From contig OZ017799.1 of NCBI GenBank assembly GCA_963969395.1, positions 23,128,501 to 23,192,500 of the forward strand: a stretch of DNA of 64,000 nt. The letters run 5' to 3'. This stretch comes from Pseudoscleropodium purum (Eukaryota; Streptophyta; Bryopsida; Hypnales; Brachytheciaceae). The translations under genes were made by a program, and so were the position numbers. Within the stretch, counting starts at the first letter, position 1. Every line of letters begins with the position of its first letter. Shown here piece by piece: positions 10,671-22,625 of the stretch. The notes beneath the pieces were generated by a model. The model made no database searches, had not been told where the DNA came from, and saw only the letters and a list, made by a program, of their open reading frames with translations.

Positions 10671-11640
10671 TTAGTACTAAAAGATAGTAAGAAGTAAAAG
10701 CTAAGATATAACAAGAGGCAACAAAAACTAGAACTAAAAACCAATAAGAAGCAAGAATAAGACAAGTTAAGATGCAATAAAAAATAATAAGAGGCAAGAA
10801 ATAACAAACAATAGAAAATAATGTCTAAAAAACAACAATTAAGCAAGAGTTAAGATCCAACTAGAAGCAACAATCTTGAAGTAATAATTTTGAAGCAATA
10901 ATTAAGAGATAACAACTAAAAAACAATAACAAACTAGCAAAAACTTTGAAGCAACAACAAACTAACAACAACTAAAAATAAAAAAATTAAGAAACAACAA
11001 CAAAGAAGCAACAACTAACTAACAACAACAAACTAACATCAACTAAGAAACAACAACAAATTAACAACTATAAAGCAACAACTTACTAACAACAACAAAG
11101 AAGCAACAACTAACTAACAACAACAAACTAACATCAACTAAGAAACAACAACAAATTAACAACTATAAAGCAACAACTTACTAACAACAACAAAGAAGCA
11201 ACAACTAACTAACAACAACAAACTAACATCAACTAAGAAACAACAACAAATTAACAACTATAAAGCAACAACTTACTAACAACAACAAATTAGAAACAAC
11301 TATAAAGCAACAACTTACTAACAATAAACAAATTAGAAACAACCATAAAGCAACAACTATGAAACAACAACAAACTAACAACAACTAACATATAAGAAGT
11401 AACAATAAATTAGTAACAACTAAGAAACAACAACTAAAATCTCAATAACTAAACAACAACAACTAAAACACAACAACACAACAACACAACAACACAACAA
11501 CACAACAATTAGAACTTCAAAAAACAAAAGAAGGAAGAAGAAATTAGAATTAAAAAGCAACAACTAAACAACAAAAACAAAAACACAACAATACAACAAT
11601 TAAAACTTCAAAACACAAAAAGAGGAAGAAGAAACAAGAG
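10671..11640. repeat. A/C-rich (CAACAA) filler with a 95-bp tandem repeat
   Basis: One strand is nearly free of G and T and consists of CAACAA/ACTAAC-type words. Within it, 11001-11285 holds three essentially identical 95-bp units (starts at 11001, 11096 and 11191), each beginning CAAAGAAGCAACAACTAAC. A related, less ordered stretch lies at 12600-12960 in the outer element. Apparent open frames on the minus strand (long Leu/Phe/Ser-rich peptides) arise from this composition and are not genes. Confidence 0.7.
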
Positions 11641-12306
11641 TTAAAAAACAAAAAAAAAACAAAGAAGATGAAGCAAATGAAGTGGCAGCTAGGGTTTTAA
11701 AACCCTAAATAATGACGGTTAGGATTTCAAGATCCCCCCAAAACAATAGCTAGGATTTTAAAATTTTGAACAATAATTTATTTACATTTCTTTTAGGTTG
11801 CCCAAAAAAAAAACTTAAAAAAAAAGGTGAATCTACAAAAATGTGACTATAGAATATGACTACATGTAGTCATATATGCAAAAATATGATTGACAAATAT
11901 GACTAATGTTTCCGTAATACGTTCCATACCATTCCCTATAAAATGTTAGTTGTTCTCAATGGATATATATTATATGCTCATAGTGTAGAAAGGCAAAATA
12001 TGACTGCCAATCATATTTTTTCACAAAGTTTAGGACTTCTAGAATATGATTGCGAGTAGTCGTTAGTCATCCCTAGTTATATTTTGGCAGTCATAAAATG
12101 CTCATTTCCTTGTAGTGTTATCAAATTAAAAACAAATATATATGATTGATTTTTGAAACGCACAAGAGACAATCACATTGGAGAAAGAAAATGCAAGAAA
12201 GAATGTGACTCTTTTCAATGACAATTATTAATCACTAACACAATATATCACAACGACATTCTATAAATGTATAATTTTGCACACTTATAGGACCTATATT
12301 CCTTAC

Positions 12307-12376
12307 AGAGATGTGAAGATGCTGTTTCTTTAGTGTTGCAATGAGCCTTCAATAACTTCATTCCAGCTTCCAATGC
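12307..12376 (-). other. Possible captured exon (70 bp)
   Basis: On the minus strand a 70-bp segment is bounded by an AG acceptor (TATATGTAG) and a GTAAGG donor. It is open in a frame reading A-L-E-A-G-M-K-L-L-K-A-H-C-N-T-K-E-T. It stands out from the low-complexity sequence around it. It may be an exon of a lost CACTA gene or of captured host sequence. This is a weak call based on splice-site-like ends plus composition. Confidence 0.25.
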
Positions 12377-13411
12377 CTACATATATAATCAAAAAGGTTA
12401 ATTTTCAATGAATGAACAATATCAATCATCCTTCAAAATTTTAATGAAGGTAATACAAAATATGTAGTATACATTTAAGATTATAAAAAAGCCATAATCA
12501 CTATATCTTTAGAAATTTAAAACAAACAAGAGGAAAGAATAACACCATAGCCACTACATCTCTAAAAATTACAAATAAACAAGAAAAAAGAATAATAATA
12601 GTGATAGAAGGATCAAGAAGCAAAAGGTAGCAAGTGCTAAGAGGTAAGATGCAACAAGAAGCAAAAATTAAGATATAACAAAAAATTATAATAAGCACAA
12701 GTTAAGATGTGACAAAATGCAACAAATAACAAGAAAAAGCAAGAAATAAGATGCAACAAGAAGCAAAAAGTAGTAAGAGAAAACAATAGGCATGAACTAA
12801 GAAGCAATAAGAAGTATGAACTAAAAGGCAACAAGAAGCATGACAACAAAAAGCATGAACTAGGAAGCAACAAGAAGAAAGAGCTAAAAAGTAGCAAGAA
12901 ACGAGAATTAAGAGGCAACAACCTAGGAGACAATAAGAAGCAAAAAAAAAGAAACAAAAATAGTCAAATGTTGCACTTTGAGGAGAAGATATAAAAAAAT
13001 GGCAGCTAGAGTTTCAAAACTCTAAATCAATATTGGCTACATAGAAGTGGCGGTTAGGGTTTGAAAACCCTAATCATGTAACTTGCTTTAATCATGCACA
13101 TGACTTGTCTTATTCATGCGACTTGATATAGTCATACAACTGAACAAATATGACCATATCAAGCAACTAAGCTCTTTTAATAATCAAATTTGATCCAAAG
13201 TGAATACATATTGCACTACTACACCACAAAATGCTTGAAAGGAAATTACAAGGCCTTAAGCACCTACAATTATTACAAAAAGTGTGCAAAAGTATGTGGG
13301 AGTGAAAGTATTTAATAGAGGTGCTATTTAAAAGCATCTTTGAAGCAAAACAAGGGATTATGCTTTAATAGTCTAAGTATATCCTTGTAAGAACATCAAA
13401 ACAACCATCTT

Positions 13412-14337
13412 TTAACTCTAAAAGCCCAAATACCATTTTCTTTGGCATTATAGATATTTTGGGCAGCTCACTGAATGGAGTTTTTATTTTTTTTCTTTGA
13501 AATTTTCATAAAACATGTGGTCAAGGAGTAACTTTTAGGCCCAACAATTTTTGTAACTTTCAATTCTATGGTTAAATTTTTTTTGCATGATATGTAATTC
13601 TAATGCCATGTTGGTTAGTTCAAAAAAATTCTTAAAAATCACTTTTGTAAGAAATAAAAATTTGAAATTTTTTTATTTTATTTATATATATGGAAAGCTT
13701 TGAATCATTCTATTTGTATTAATGAAATGAAAGGTTATGAGGAGTTTTAGTTTGTAGGCAATTATTTATTCTCTACTCTAAAATAAACTTTGAAGTCCTT
13801 TATTTAACTCAATTTTCAATATTTTTTGAAAAAAAAATATAGAATGAAGATTTTTTATTAAAACATTAAAACCATTGAAATTGTCATTTTTCAATTCTTT
13901 AATAAAATTCTTAACAATTTAGTATTTTGAATCATTCTCTACTTCTTTCTACTTATCATACTTTTTCTATATATTGTATAATTCCAAATTTTTTGAAATT
14001 TTTCAAGCATATAGACAACTTGCCTTGAATAATGATTTAAAAGAAGCATAAACATTTTGGATAATTTTTCATACAAATGTGACCTTGTGAAGTGCAATTC
14101 CTTGTATTTTCATAAGGCCAAAAAAAGATTTTTGTCAATTTAAATGCTAATATCTTGCAATCTACATAGTGAATTTTTTGAAATTTTTTGCGCATCTTCT
14201 CAAATTAGTTTACTACAAGATCCTATATTTACATGTGTCCAAAAATGTTTTTTTATTTTAAATCTGGTACTTGCAATAGAAATGATAGTTTTAGAATATT
14301 TTTGGTGAAAATATAGTCTTAGGCCTTTAGGGGTTAA
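13412..14337 (-). mobile_element. TTAA-bounded 0.9-kb element, copy C (reverse orientation)
   Basis: Its left end TTAACTCTAAAAGCCC is the degraded counterpart of the right ends of the other copies, and its right end CCTTTAGGGGTTAA matches their left ends reversed. It lies in the opposite orientation to the copy at 15882-16831, so the two form inverted arms of over 900 bp around a 1.5-kb loop that contains a hAT MITE. There is no coding capacity. Confidence 0.7.
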
Positions 14338-15096
14338 TTGCAATATCAACGCATGCCTATAGTGAGCCTCAAAGCCTCAATCTTCATATGAATAATTTTG
14401 TGACTTCTATAAGGCCTACAAAGACCCTCTAAAAATGTGGCTTGTATGACATTATTGAAAACCTTTCTAAAAAATAAACAAACTTTAGTACATGACATGT
14501 GAGTGTTTTAACTATATTCTTGAGATTTTAAACATGCGTGTTTCAAACATGCACAACCATGTTCTTTAATGTTGAGCTTTAAGTTCTAAGTTTGGTATTT
14601 AAATATTATTCAATTGGCATTCTAAACAATGAATAATTTTTTTCTAATGATAAATTATAAGTGGTTCACATCTTAATTAAAAATGACAAAAACTATAAAA
14701 ATTAGAATTTTGAGGTGGCTTTGAATGGTATTAGCCAATCTAAGCCAAAGCTCTAGACTTCCAAATCCAAGTTGAAAAATTCAAAAAAATTTATAGCTTA
14801 AGTTGGAGAGTGATGCATGCCTATTCAAAAATAATAAAATCTTTACAATGGCATATTTTTAGCAAAAATTATGGATGGATGATTGGATGAAGTTCTATCT
14901 CTTATTTATTTTTCAAGACTTCATCAAATATTTTCTTCTAGCCTATAAGTCTAAATTAACTTTTACTTTCAAGATTGAATTGTAAATGTCATCAAAATTT
15001 AAGGTTCTTTTCTAACTTGAATTAGATGAATTTTGATATTTTTTTATTCAAAATTAACACTCTTGATTACTTGATTTCATTATGATCTATTTTCCT

Positions 15097-15378
15097 CAGG
15101 GTTGACAGGACGGTTGGACGTCCGAGACGTCTAGACACGGACGCTGTGTCCGCAGCGTTCGCTGACATTTGCGGACGCCGTCCGCCCCGTCCGTCCGCCC
15201 CGCCCTACCCTGTCCGCCCCGCCCCGCCTTGTCCGCCCCGCCCTGTCCACCCCCGTCCGCCCCCATCCACCCCGCCCGTTTGCCTTCCAACGGCGGGAGG
15301 GACGCTGCGTCCGCTGGCGTCCGGATGTCCAAGTTACTGACGCTATTTTGGGGCGGACGTAGAGATTCGTCAACCCTG
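15097..15378 (+). mobile_element. GC-rich hAT-type MITE, 282 bp (copy 2), perfect 8-bp target duplication
   Basis: The ends are CAGGGTTGAC and GTCAACCCTG, a perfect 10-bp inverted repeat. Flanks are ATTTTCCT at 15089-15096 and again at 15379-15386, an exact 8-bp target duplication as made by hAT transposases. The interior is strongly CCGCCCC/GTCCGCC-rich with one strand nearly free of adenine in 15180-15280. It is homologous to the element at 9004-9303 in reverse orientation. Overlapping open frames on both strands are composition artefacts. Confidence 0.92.
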
Positions 15379-15881
15379 ATTTTCCTTAATATTTATCCAT
15401 TTTTTTAAGTGTGATATGTTTTTGAAAACCTTTACAGATTATTTAAATGATTTTGAATTCAAAATTGGTTTTTGATAAATTTTTACATTTGAGTTAAGCC
15501 TCTAATTTCTAATGTAATTTCTAATGGTTTCTACAAAAAGAAAAACAACAAAGTGCCAAATTCAAGAACATGCCTCGAAAGATTCATTTTTGTTGTATTT
15601 TTTGTCTCTTTATATACAATTTAAATAATAATTTTTACAATAAGGTGCATAAATTCTATTTGTGATCGAATTTTTTTTCTTTCAACGGCTATTTCTTTCT
15701 ACTTCTTTAACTTGACTTTTTCCAAATTTCTTTCTATATTTTTTCATTTTTTTCCTTTAATTTTTAAATTTTTTGTAGAATTTCAATCTTTGATTTCTAT
15801 TACTACTAATTTATTTTTAGTAATTTTAAAAATCAAACAATTGTAATGACATAATCCTCATAAGTGCTAATTAAGTATATA

Positions 15882-16831
15882 TTAACCCCTAAAGGTCGGA
15901 GACTATGTTTTCACCAAAAACACTCCAAAATTGCCATTTCTAATACAAGCACCAAATTTTCAATGAAATTTTTTTTGGACACATGTAACCATAGGATCTT
16001 GTAGTAAGCTTGTTTGAGAATATGTAGGAAATTTTTAGAAATTTCCACCTTGTAGATTGTAAGATATTAGCATTTGAAGTGACAAGTTTCCTTTCTTTGG
16101 CCCCGCAAAAATCCGGGTAGCTGCACTTTAAAAGGTCACATTTTTATGAAAAAATGTCCAAAATGGTGGTTACTCTTTGAATTCACTTTTCAAGTCAAGT
16201 TGGATACATGCTTGAAAATTTTCAGATCAGTTGGAATCATACAACATACAGGAAAAAAATAGTAAGTAGAAAGGAGTACAAAATGATTCAAAATACTAAA
16301 TTGTTAACAATTTATTTATGGAATTGAAAAATGCCAATTCCAATGGTTATAATATTATAATAAACAATCTACACCCAATATTTTTATTTTTTTCCAAAAA
16401 TATTGAAAATGGAGTTAAATAAAGGACTTCAAAGTTTATTTTAGAGTAGGGATTCTATAACAACCCACAAACTCCCACAAACTAATTTTCCTCATAACTT
16501 TTGACTCATTGATCAAAATGGAATGATTCAAATCTTTCTAAATATGTAAAAATAAAAAGAACCAATTTCAAATTTTAATTTCTTAAAAAAATGATTTTTA
16601 AAGAAGTTTTTTTATTGCCTAGGCTATCCGTCGAGCAATAAAAAGTACATATCATACAATAACTTTTTAACCATGAAATCAAAAGTTATGAAAATTATTG
16701 GGCCTTAAAGCTACTCCTTGGGCACATGTTGTATAGAAATTTCAGCAAAAAAAAATAAAAACTCCAACTGTAGTGAGCTGCCCAAAATTTCTATGTTGCC
16801 AAAAAACGTAGTTTGGGCATTTAGGGGTTAA
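15882..16831 (+). mobile_element. TTAA-bounded 0.9-kb element, copy A
   Basis: Begins TTAACCCCTAAAGGTC and ends CATTTAGGGGTTAA. Internal order: TTGCCATTTCTAATACAAG, a GGATCTTGTAGTA block, a TTGTAGATTGTAAGATAT block, TTTTGACTCATTGATCAAAA, a CTCCTTGGGCACATG-type block and CGTAGTTTGGGC before the end. The same blocks occur in order in copies B and C. No frame of any length is coding-like. Confidence 0.75.
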
Positions 16832-17759
16832 AGACCTTAAAATTTCATTTAGTCAATTATGAATATTATAATCAACAATTGTTGTTTAATACAAATTCAG
16901 AAGTCTATAAGGGGGTCAACTTAGTCTCCTATCTTTGCCTAAAGCTTTAAGTAGCAACTAGAAACCTGTACTTCTAATTCAAACACTTAGACTTTGAATA
17001 CAGATGGCATTCCTCACTTGCTCTATGGATTTTTCTCACACTCTTTTCTCTCTCCTTAAATTAGATTTTTTCCAAGCTTCAAGTGCTTTTCCTAAACTCT
17101 ACAATCTTTGGTCTACTTTGCTAGTTTAAATGCATTAGATTACACTTCGTATCAACTAATCTAATTAGCTCTTAATTTGTATCAACCACGACAATCAATC
17201 AACATAATTAGTCAATCTACAAGTGCAACTAATTTATTAGTGTACAAATTAGACATTTAGACGTGTGATCATGTCTTCATGACCTAATGTATTTGTTAAA
17301 CAATATTCCTTCTTTATGAATAAAAAAAATCAACAATCTCTATATGTAAATCAATACTTTGTTTGATTTTCTTTTTCACCGTATATGTATGTCAACTTTA
17401 AAAAACCCTACCATAAGGAATCAAAACACATTTAGTGTGCATTTTGAGACCCTTATTCTATCCTTTCCAACAAGATGGGCCTAGAATTAATCCATCTATT
17501 GTCTTATGTTGTTCATTGTTTCACTTTTCTCTACTTCCTTTGCAAACTATATGAGAAATTTAAATTTTTAATTAAAATATAAATAGATGCCACCCCAAAT
17601 TTTTGAGTACAAGTTCTATAATAGGCACAACATACAACAACAACAAATTTTTAATAGGCATGAAATAAAGATACGCCTACATCCTAAGGAATGAGATCTA
17701 CAACCAAAATATTAGAGGGCCATCTTAGATTGGCCCCCTTTCCTTTGGACTATCTAAAA

Positions 17760-18307
17760 AGTAAAAAAATGACTATGAAAAAAATGTGACTACAAAATAT
17801 GACTCCCCCTAAAATATGATTAAAGTAAAAAACATGACTACATTCTTTCTAAACATGTTTATTGTCCAAATTTTCCATAGACTACCCAAAAAGGAGAAAA
17901 AATAACTATAAAAAAATATGATTGCAAATATGACTCAAACAAAAATGTGACTAGATGTTCTTCAAACATGTTCTTCACCCAAATTTTCCTTGGGCTACTT
18001 TAAAACAAAAAAAAATGTTACTACTGAAAAGATATGACTATGTAATATGACTAACGCAAAAATATGACTACAAATATGACTAGACATTCCCGAAATATGT
18101 TCCTTCCAATGCCCATGAAGTATTTAACTGTTTCCAATGGGCTTATATTATATACCTGTGAAGTACAAGGCCAAAATATGACTAATAGTCATATTTGTAG
18201 TCATATTTTTTTCCAAGATGTTGGTCCCCAAGAATATGTTTGCGAGAAGTCGCCAGTCATCCCTAGTCATATTTTTGCAATCATAAAATGCATGTTTCGT
18301 TGTAGTG
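17760..18307. repeat. Right subterminal array of the outer CACTA element
   Basis: ATATGACT and AGTCATAT motifs recur about every 20-40 bp, ending in ATTTTTGCAATCATAAAATG and the CACTACAAC terminus. A similar right end (AGTCATCCCTAGTTATATTTTGGCAGTC type) closes the inner element at 12060-12117, so the two elements are related. Confidence 0.7.
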
Positions 18308-21300
18308 AAATTTTGCCATGAAGGTAGTTTGAAGGGCAAAGGCCTTTGAATTGTGTCTACTAGTGTAAAGGGTCCAGAACTTTTGGTTTTGAGAAATATG
18401 ATTGGTGGAAATCCATGGCCTCTCAACCTTCAGCCATAGTGTGAAGTGGCCTTTAGATGGATTATGTAGTAAATGAAAGAGCTTAGGGATCCCATAGAGG
18501 GGAGCACAGTCGGGGACATACTAGGAATGCAATGGGAATAAATTGGGACCCTTTTTCTGAAATTGCCCACAAGTCTTAGGCTCTAAGAAGTCACATTGGC
18601 CATATAATTTCAATAGAAAATAGAATTTTTGTTGTTCTTTTAAAAAGAATTGGAACATGTCAAAGATAAATAAATGTTTCAAGCCGCTAATAGGGATTTT
18701 TGAGTATTGAAAGTATGAGTTTGAAAATATGCTAGCAAAAAAGGCTAGTGTTTAGTCAATTCTAAGTTATTGTACCAATCATTGCAAGATTTTTTGGGAT
18801 GTGTTCTACACCTTTTTTTCAAATGAAAATTGGTAGACATATGTATAACATTACCTTCATTAACATATTATGGTATATTTTTAAATTAAAATTATATAGT
18901 GCAAAAATTTCTTAGAAATGTTAATCAAAGTCATTTGAAGTTCTCAGGTAGGATCCCAAAAAACTTTTTTATTGACTTCAAATACTCATATCTTCCAATT
19001 TTTATAGTCAAACTTTACAAAATTACTACCATATATTTTTATCATATTTAAATACAAGATCCTATAGTTAGATTTTTGAAAAAAATCATTTTTGTATTTT
19101 TTTCAAATTCAGTGCAACAGAAATGGCAATTTTGAGTGGTTTTTGACCCCCCCAAAATGCCTTGAGTCTCTAGGGATTAATTTCTAAATGTCCAAATCCT
19201 TCTCTAGAATTGACAATTTGAGAAACAATATCATAAATTAGTATTTGGAAGAATATTTTTGAATTGATATACAAATAGAAGTTATAGATTTTGATTTTTA
19301 GATTCCATCTGTACAATTAGATTTACAAATTTTTTTTTATAAATTTTGAAAGAGAAATTTCAAAATTCCTTCAAAATTTGATTATAAGCAAAATATTATC
19401 ATTTTTTTTTTAGTAAAACCTATTGGAATGGATTTAAAATGAGGTTATCTTGACATCATGATATATTGAATATTTTTTCTATGACCTAATTTTTGCAAAT
19501 CTAGTTTTGAACTAGATTCAATGCAATTTTGGCTAAATTTCAATTGTTCAAATCTAAATTTTTGCTATTTGGAAAATAAGCTCTTACAAATTTGCAAAAG
19601 CAATTTGAAAAGGTCATTACAATGGATTAGAATCAATAGAAAATTGTACATTTAGAAATCTTGAAGCGACAAAGAATGGTGATTGAATTGAGGTACCCAG
19701 AAATTTAGAACTCAAGTTCAAAGTAGGAGACTTGGCAATCTCAGAGGTAGATTTGGTATGCTATGAGGCAAAAAAAACATGTTTGTTTTAAGTACTTATT
19801 GCTTGAACTCTAAAAGCCCAAGGGATTGGACAAAACACAAATGTGTTATAAAATATAAGTTTTATAAATTTTTTGAAGTTTGCATTAATAAAGATAATGT
19901 GAAGTATAGAAAATAGAGAGTATCTATATGGTTGAAATTATAAAACTACTTTTATATTCCCTTCAAATGAATTTTGAAGATATAACTCCAAAAATTCTCC
20001 AAAAATATAATTTCTTTCTTTAGCATTTGAATATTTTTGATTGGTCAAAATCTTAATTTCTATTGATTTATAAAAAAATGCATAAGATCTAGTAATGAGA
20101 ACACCAACAATTTTCTAAAATAGTAAATTTTTCAACACTAGGTAAATCTAAACTCTTTGTGCTATTTCTCTTATAATTTTTGACTAACCATAGTGATGTT
20201 TGTTTGAAATATAAATATTGAAAACAACCCAATCTTTTACCAAAAAAAATTTTGAAATTTTTTTCTTTTGCTTGAAAATGGATAGCGAGCCAACGACCAA
20301 AAAATGGTCGCTTGAGCATTAAGGGTTAAGATGTTGGTACCTTACCTTAGAATAGTCAAATACTATACTAATGTTACTCTTTATGAACATTTTAACCAAG
20401 AACATAGATATCAATACTATGCACAAAGAGGGGATTTCTATAAATAGTTGGCAAACAAATTCATTAAGAGTAAAGACTTATAGCATTTTTAAATGAATTA
20501 GTGTGGTTAACACTAATATTCATTATTAGGGAAATGAGATTGAGTCTAAATCTCGAAGTAGCTCTTGGCATTGTGGGCACCAAAAAAGAAGTAAAAGTAG
20601 CTTTCTACATTCATCCCACTTGCATTGACATGATGAGTGAGCTCGTGTTTTTAGGGTGTGACCCCTTTGTGTGTCCTTTTCTTAGGCAGTGAATATTATT
20701 TCATTGGATTTTTCACACATTCCACCAATATTTGTGATTCATGCTGGTTTCGTAATGGGTCTGGAAATCTTTTCAATGTGCTTGGGCTCTAAGGTATGTG
20801 CACTTGTAATCATCACTTACAATTGCTACTTAGCAAAAATTGACTACAATTTGGATGAAGGAATGATGTGTGTATTTTAACAATTAGAAGAGGTGGTGTG
20901 CTACAATGAAAGTAGTGAGCTTTGACCTGACGGAGAAAGAAATAATCACTTCCAAAGTTCATCTTTGTAGAGCACTGATAATTGATAGTAGGATCACCTA
21001 TAAATCAAGTACTCAAACATGTTGAAAAGATTATAGCAAACACCCAAATAGTGAATTCAAAATTGATAATTGTTCAAGAACTTATCCAAAAGTCTTCATT
21101 TAAGGGAGCAAACCCATTCTTAACCACTTAAGTAGTTTCTGGTATCTATAGAGCAGGTTTCTTCACAAGGTAAATTTTTACATGTGTAGAAATAGGTAGC
21201 CGAAGGTTTGCATAATTTTCCACATTTTTTCTTGCAACAAAAAATCACCAAGAATTTTTTAGCAGAAGATGGGCTTTCTCCCATTTTGGTGACATAGACC

Positions 21301-21820
21301 TTCCTCTTCCCGACCAAGGTCTGGTTTCAAAAATTCATCAAGGGTCTTGCAATATTGAGAGCATATTTGCTGTTTATCAAAATTGTGTCGAGGCTTTACG
21401 TTTGGCTAACTCTTTGATCAGTAAGACTTCTTGTAATTCATTTCAATTTCGTGAGCAAATCTGAAATCATTTTTCTTCGAACAAATCCCACGGTACTATT
21501 GTTCTGTCCAGAGATTGAATGCTGAAGAATCACCAACTTAAAGCCAACCAACGATCAAACTTGTTGAATTACTACAGACTTGGATGAGGAAGACCAAGTC
21601 CCGTGCACTGGACCAACGCAGGCGTGAACTGCAGGTCCTCATCTTAAACCTCGAGCATCAACCATGTAAGAGCAATTTAGGTTATTTGACAAATCTTTAC
21701 ATTGACGTCACATTACTCTGGTCACAAAAGTCAATGAATGCTTCTAGCTAGTAGACCCAGACCTCCTTAAGATCACCTTGTACAATATCTAATTCTCTGT
21801 ACTCTCACCAAATCGTAAGC
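18308..21820. other. AT-rich intergenic sequence with diverged TTAA-element pieces
   Basis: No gene is supported. Pieces related to the TTAA element family appear at about 18950-19180 (ending CTCTAGGGATTAA) and at about 19803-20326 (starting near GAACTCTAAAAGCCC, ending CATTAAGGGTTAA). Both are diverged or truncated. Two short open frames at 20501-20880 have slightly higher G+C but no recognisable domain. Confidence 0.35.
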
Positions 21821-21821
21821 A

Positions 21822-22270
21822 ATGAACATTCCGATATCAAAACACACTCATCTCCCACTATCAGAGTTGCAATACAACTGTACGTTGTAAGTTAAAAGTT
21901 GCATACAACTTTGAGAACATGCATTTGACCAGTACGTGAACAAAAGGTTCTAAACTAACTTCCTCAGATTCCAAGGACCTCTTTGATGTCACACTTTCAT
22001 TCAACACTGTGCAGTCCTAATGTAACGAAACTCCATAATTATAATCACGTACGGAATGAACATTCCCACTTCAGAAGACACTCTCTCTACTCCCACTATC
22101 AGAGTTGGCGTGTTACAAGAAACCTTTATGCAGTTGACGAGGGCACTAAGGCTTAATACCAACTTCATCAGATTTCAAGTTCATATTTCAATTAATGTCA
22201 TTATTTCATTCAACATCATGGTGTCTCAACGTAACAAAACTCCATATCATCACGTGCATCCTGGGTCCCT
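21822..22270. repeat. Tandem duplication of about 234 bp, downstream of the receptor kinase
   Basis: Two copies, starting at 21822 and 22056, share ATGAACATTCC, then CTCCCACTATCAGAGTTG about 30 bp later. Later blocks CTTCNTCAGATT, TTTCATTCAACA and TAACNAAACTCCATA follow in the same order. Copies are roughly 75-85% alike by eye. The duplication lies just beyond the 3' end of the minus-strand kinase gene and may sit in or near its 3' untranslated region. Confidence 0.65.
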
Positions 22271-22625
22271 AGCTGTGTGAGTGTGTATGGAAAACAACCG
22301 AGAGCGAAGTACAACATTCTTAAGGAGCAGATTCAACACCTTCAAAAATACTCTAGAGTCATACTGTACAGTAATGTACACAGTCAGCCTTCAGCTCACC
22401 TCAACTGGGAAGAACCAAGAAACTAAAGAAAACTGACCACTCATTGAGCGCCATGCGTGCATTCCCACAGTGAATGTCAAAATATTGAGAGATTTTTTGG
22501 TATCAATCTAGAATGGAGAGGGTCGTTTAGGGTAGTCATCTGCCACAGAGAATGTTATCAGGGAGAGCTTAACGACCTGAGAAGACTGATGATGAGGTTG
22601 TGGCGACGGACGTTTGCATGTTGCC

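Larger units (their letters stand above)
9954..12117. mobile_element. Complete non-autonomous CACTA element (inner), 2,164 bp
   Basis: Left end: CACTACTAGAAAATGAGC followed by ATTTTATGACTAC. Right end reversed: CACTACAAGGAAATGAGC followed by ATTTTATGACTGC, so the inverted repeat extends about 30 bp. The flanking trinucleotide is TTA on both sides (9951-9953 and 12118-12120), the correct CACTA target duplication. The element contains a left subterminal ATATGACT array, an A/C-rich filler with a 95-bp tandem repeat, a TAGGGTTTTAAAACCCTA palindrome near 11690, and a right subterminal array. It has no transposase gene, so it would depend on proteins supplied elsewhere. Confidence 0.85.
8650..18307. 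mobile_element. Large CACTA-type element (outer), about 9.7 kb, with nested insertions
   Basis: The left end begins CACTACAACAAAATGG and runs into TTTTATGACTGC. The right end, reversed, begins CACTACAACGAAACATG and runs into ATTTTATGATTGC. Both ends continue into dense arrays of ATATGACT/AGTCATAT, as expected of subterminal binding repeats in CACTA elements. The interior flanking the nested inner CACTA contains the same A/C-rich filler and a TAGGGTTT...AAACCCTA block near 13010-13080, matching the inner element. The flanking trinucleotides (TTC left, AAA right) do not match, so these two ends may not belong to one insertion. No transposase frame remains. Nested inside are two hAT MITEs, one complete CACTA element and two TTAA elements. 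Confidence 0.5.

Noticed and set aside
12501..12957. Long Leu/Phe/Ser-rich minus-strand frames resembling membrane proteins
   Set aside because: They come from A-rich low-complexity filler of the CACTA element, with no conserved motif or plausible start context.
15096..15408. Four overlapping open frames on both strands
   Set aside because: Same explanation: the GC-rich MITE at 15097-15378 lacks AT-rich stop codons in every frame.
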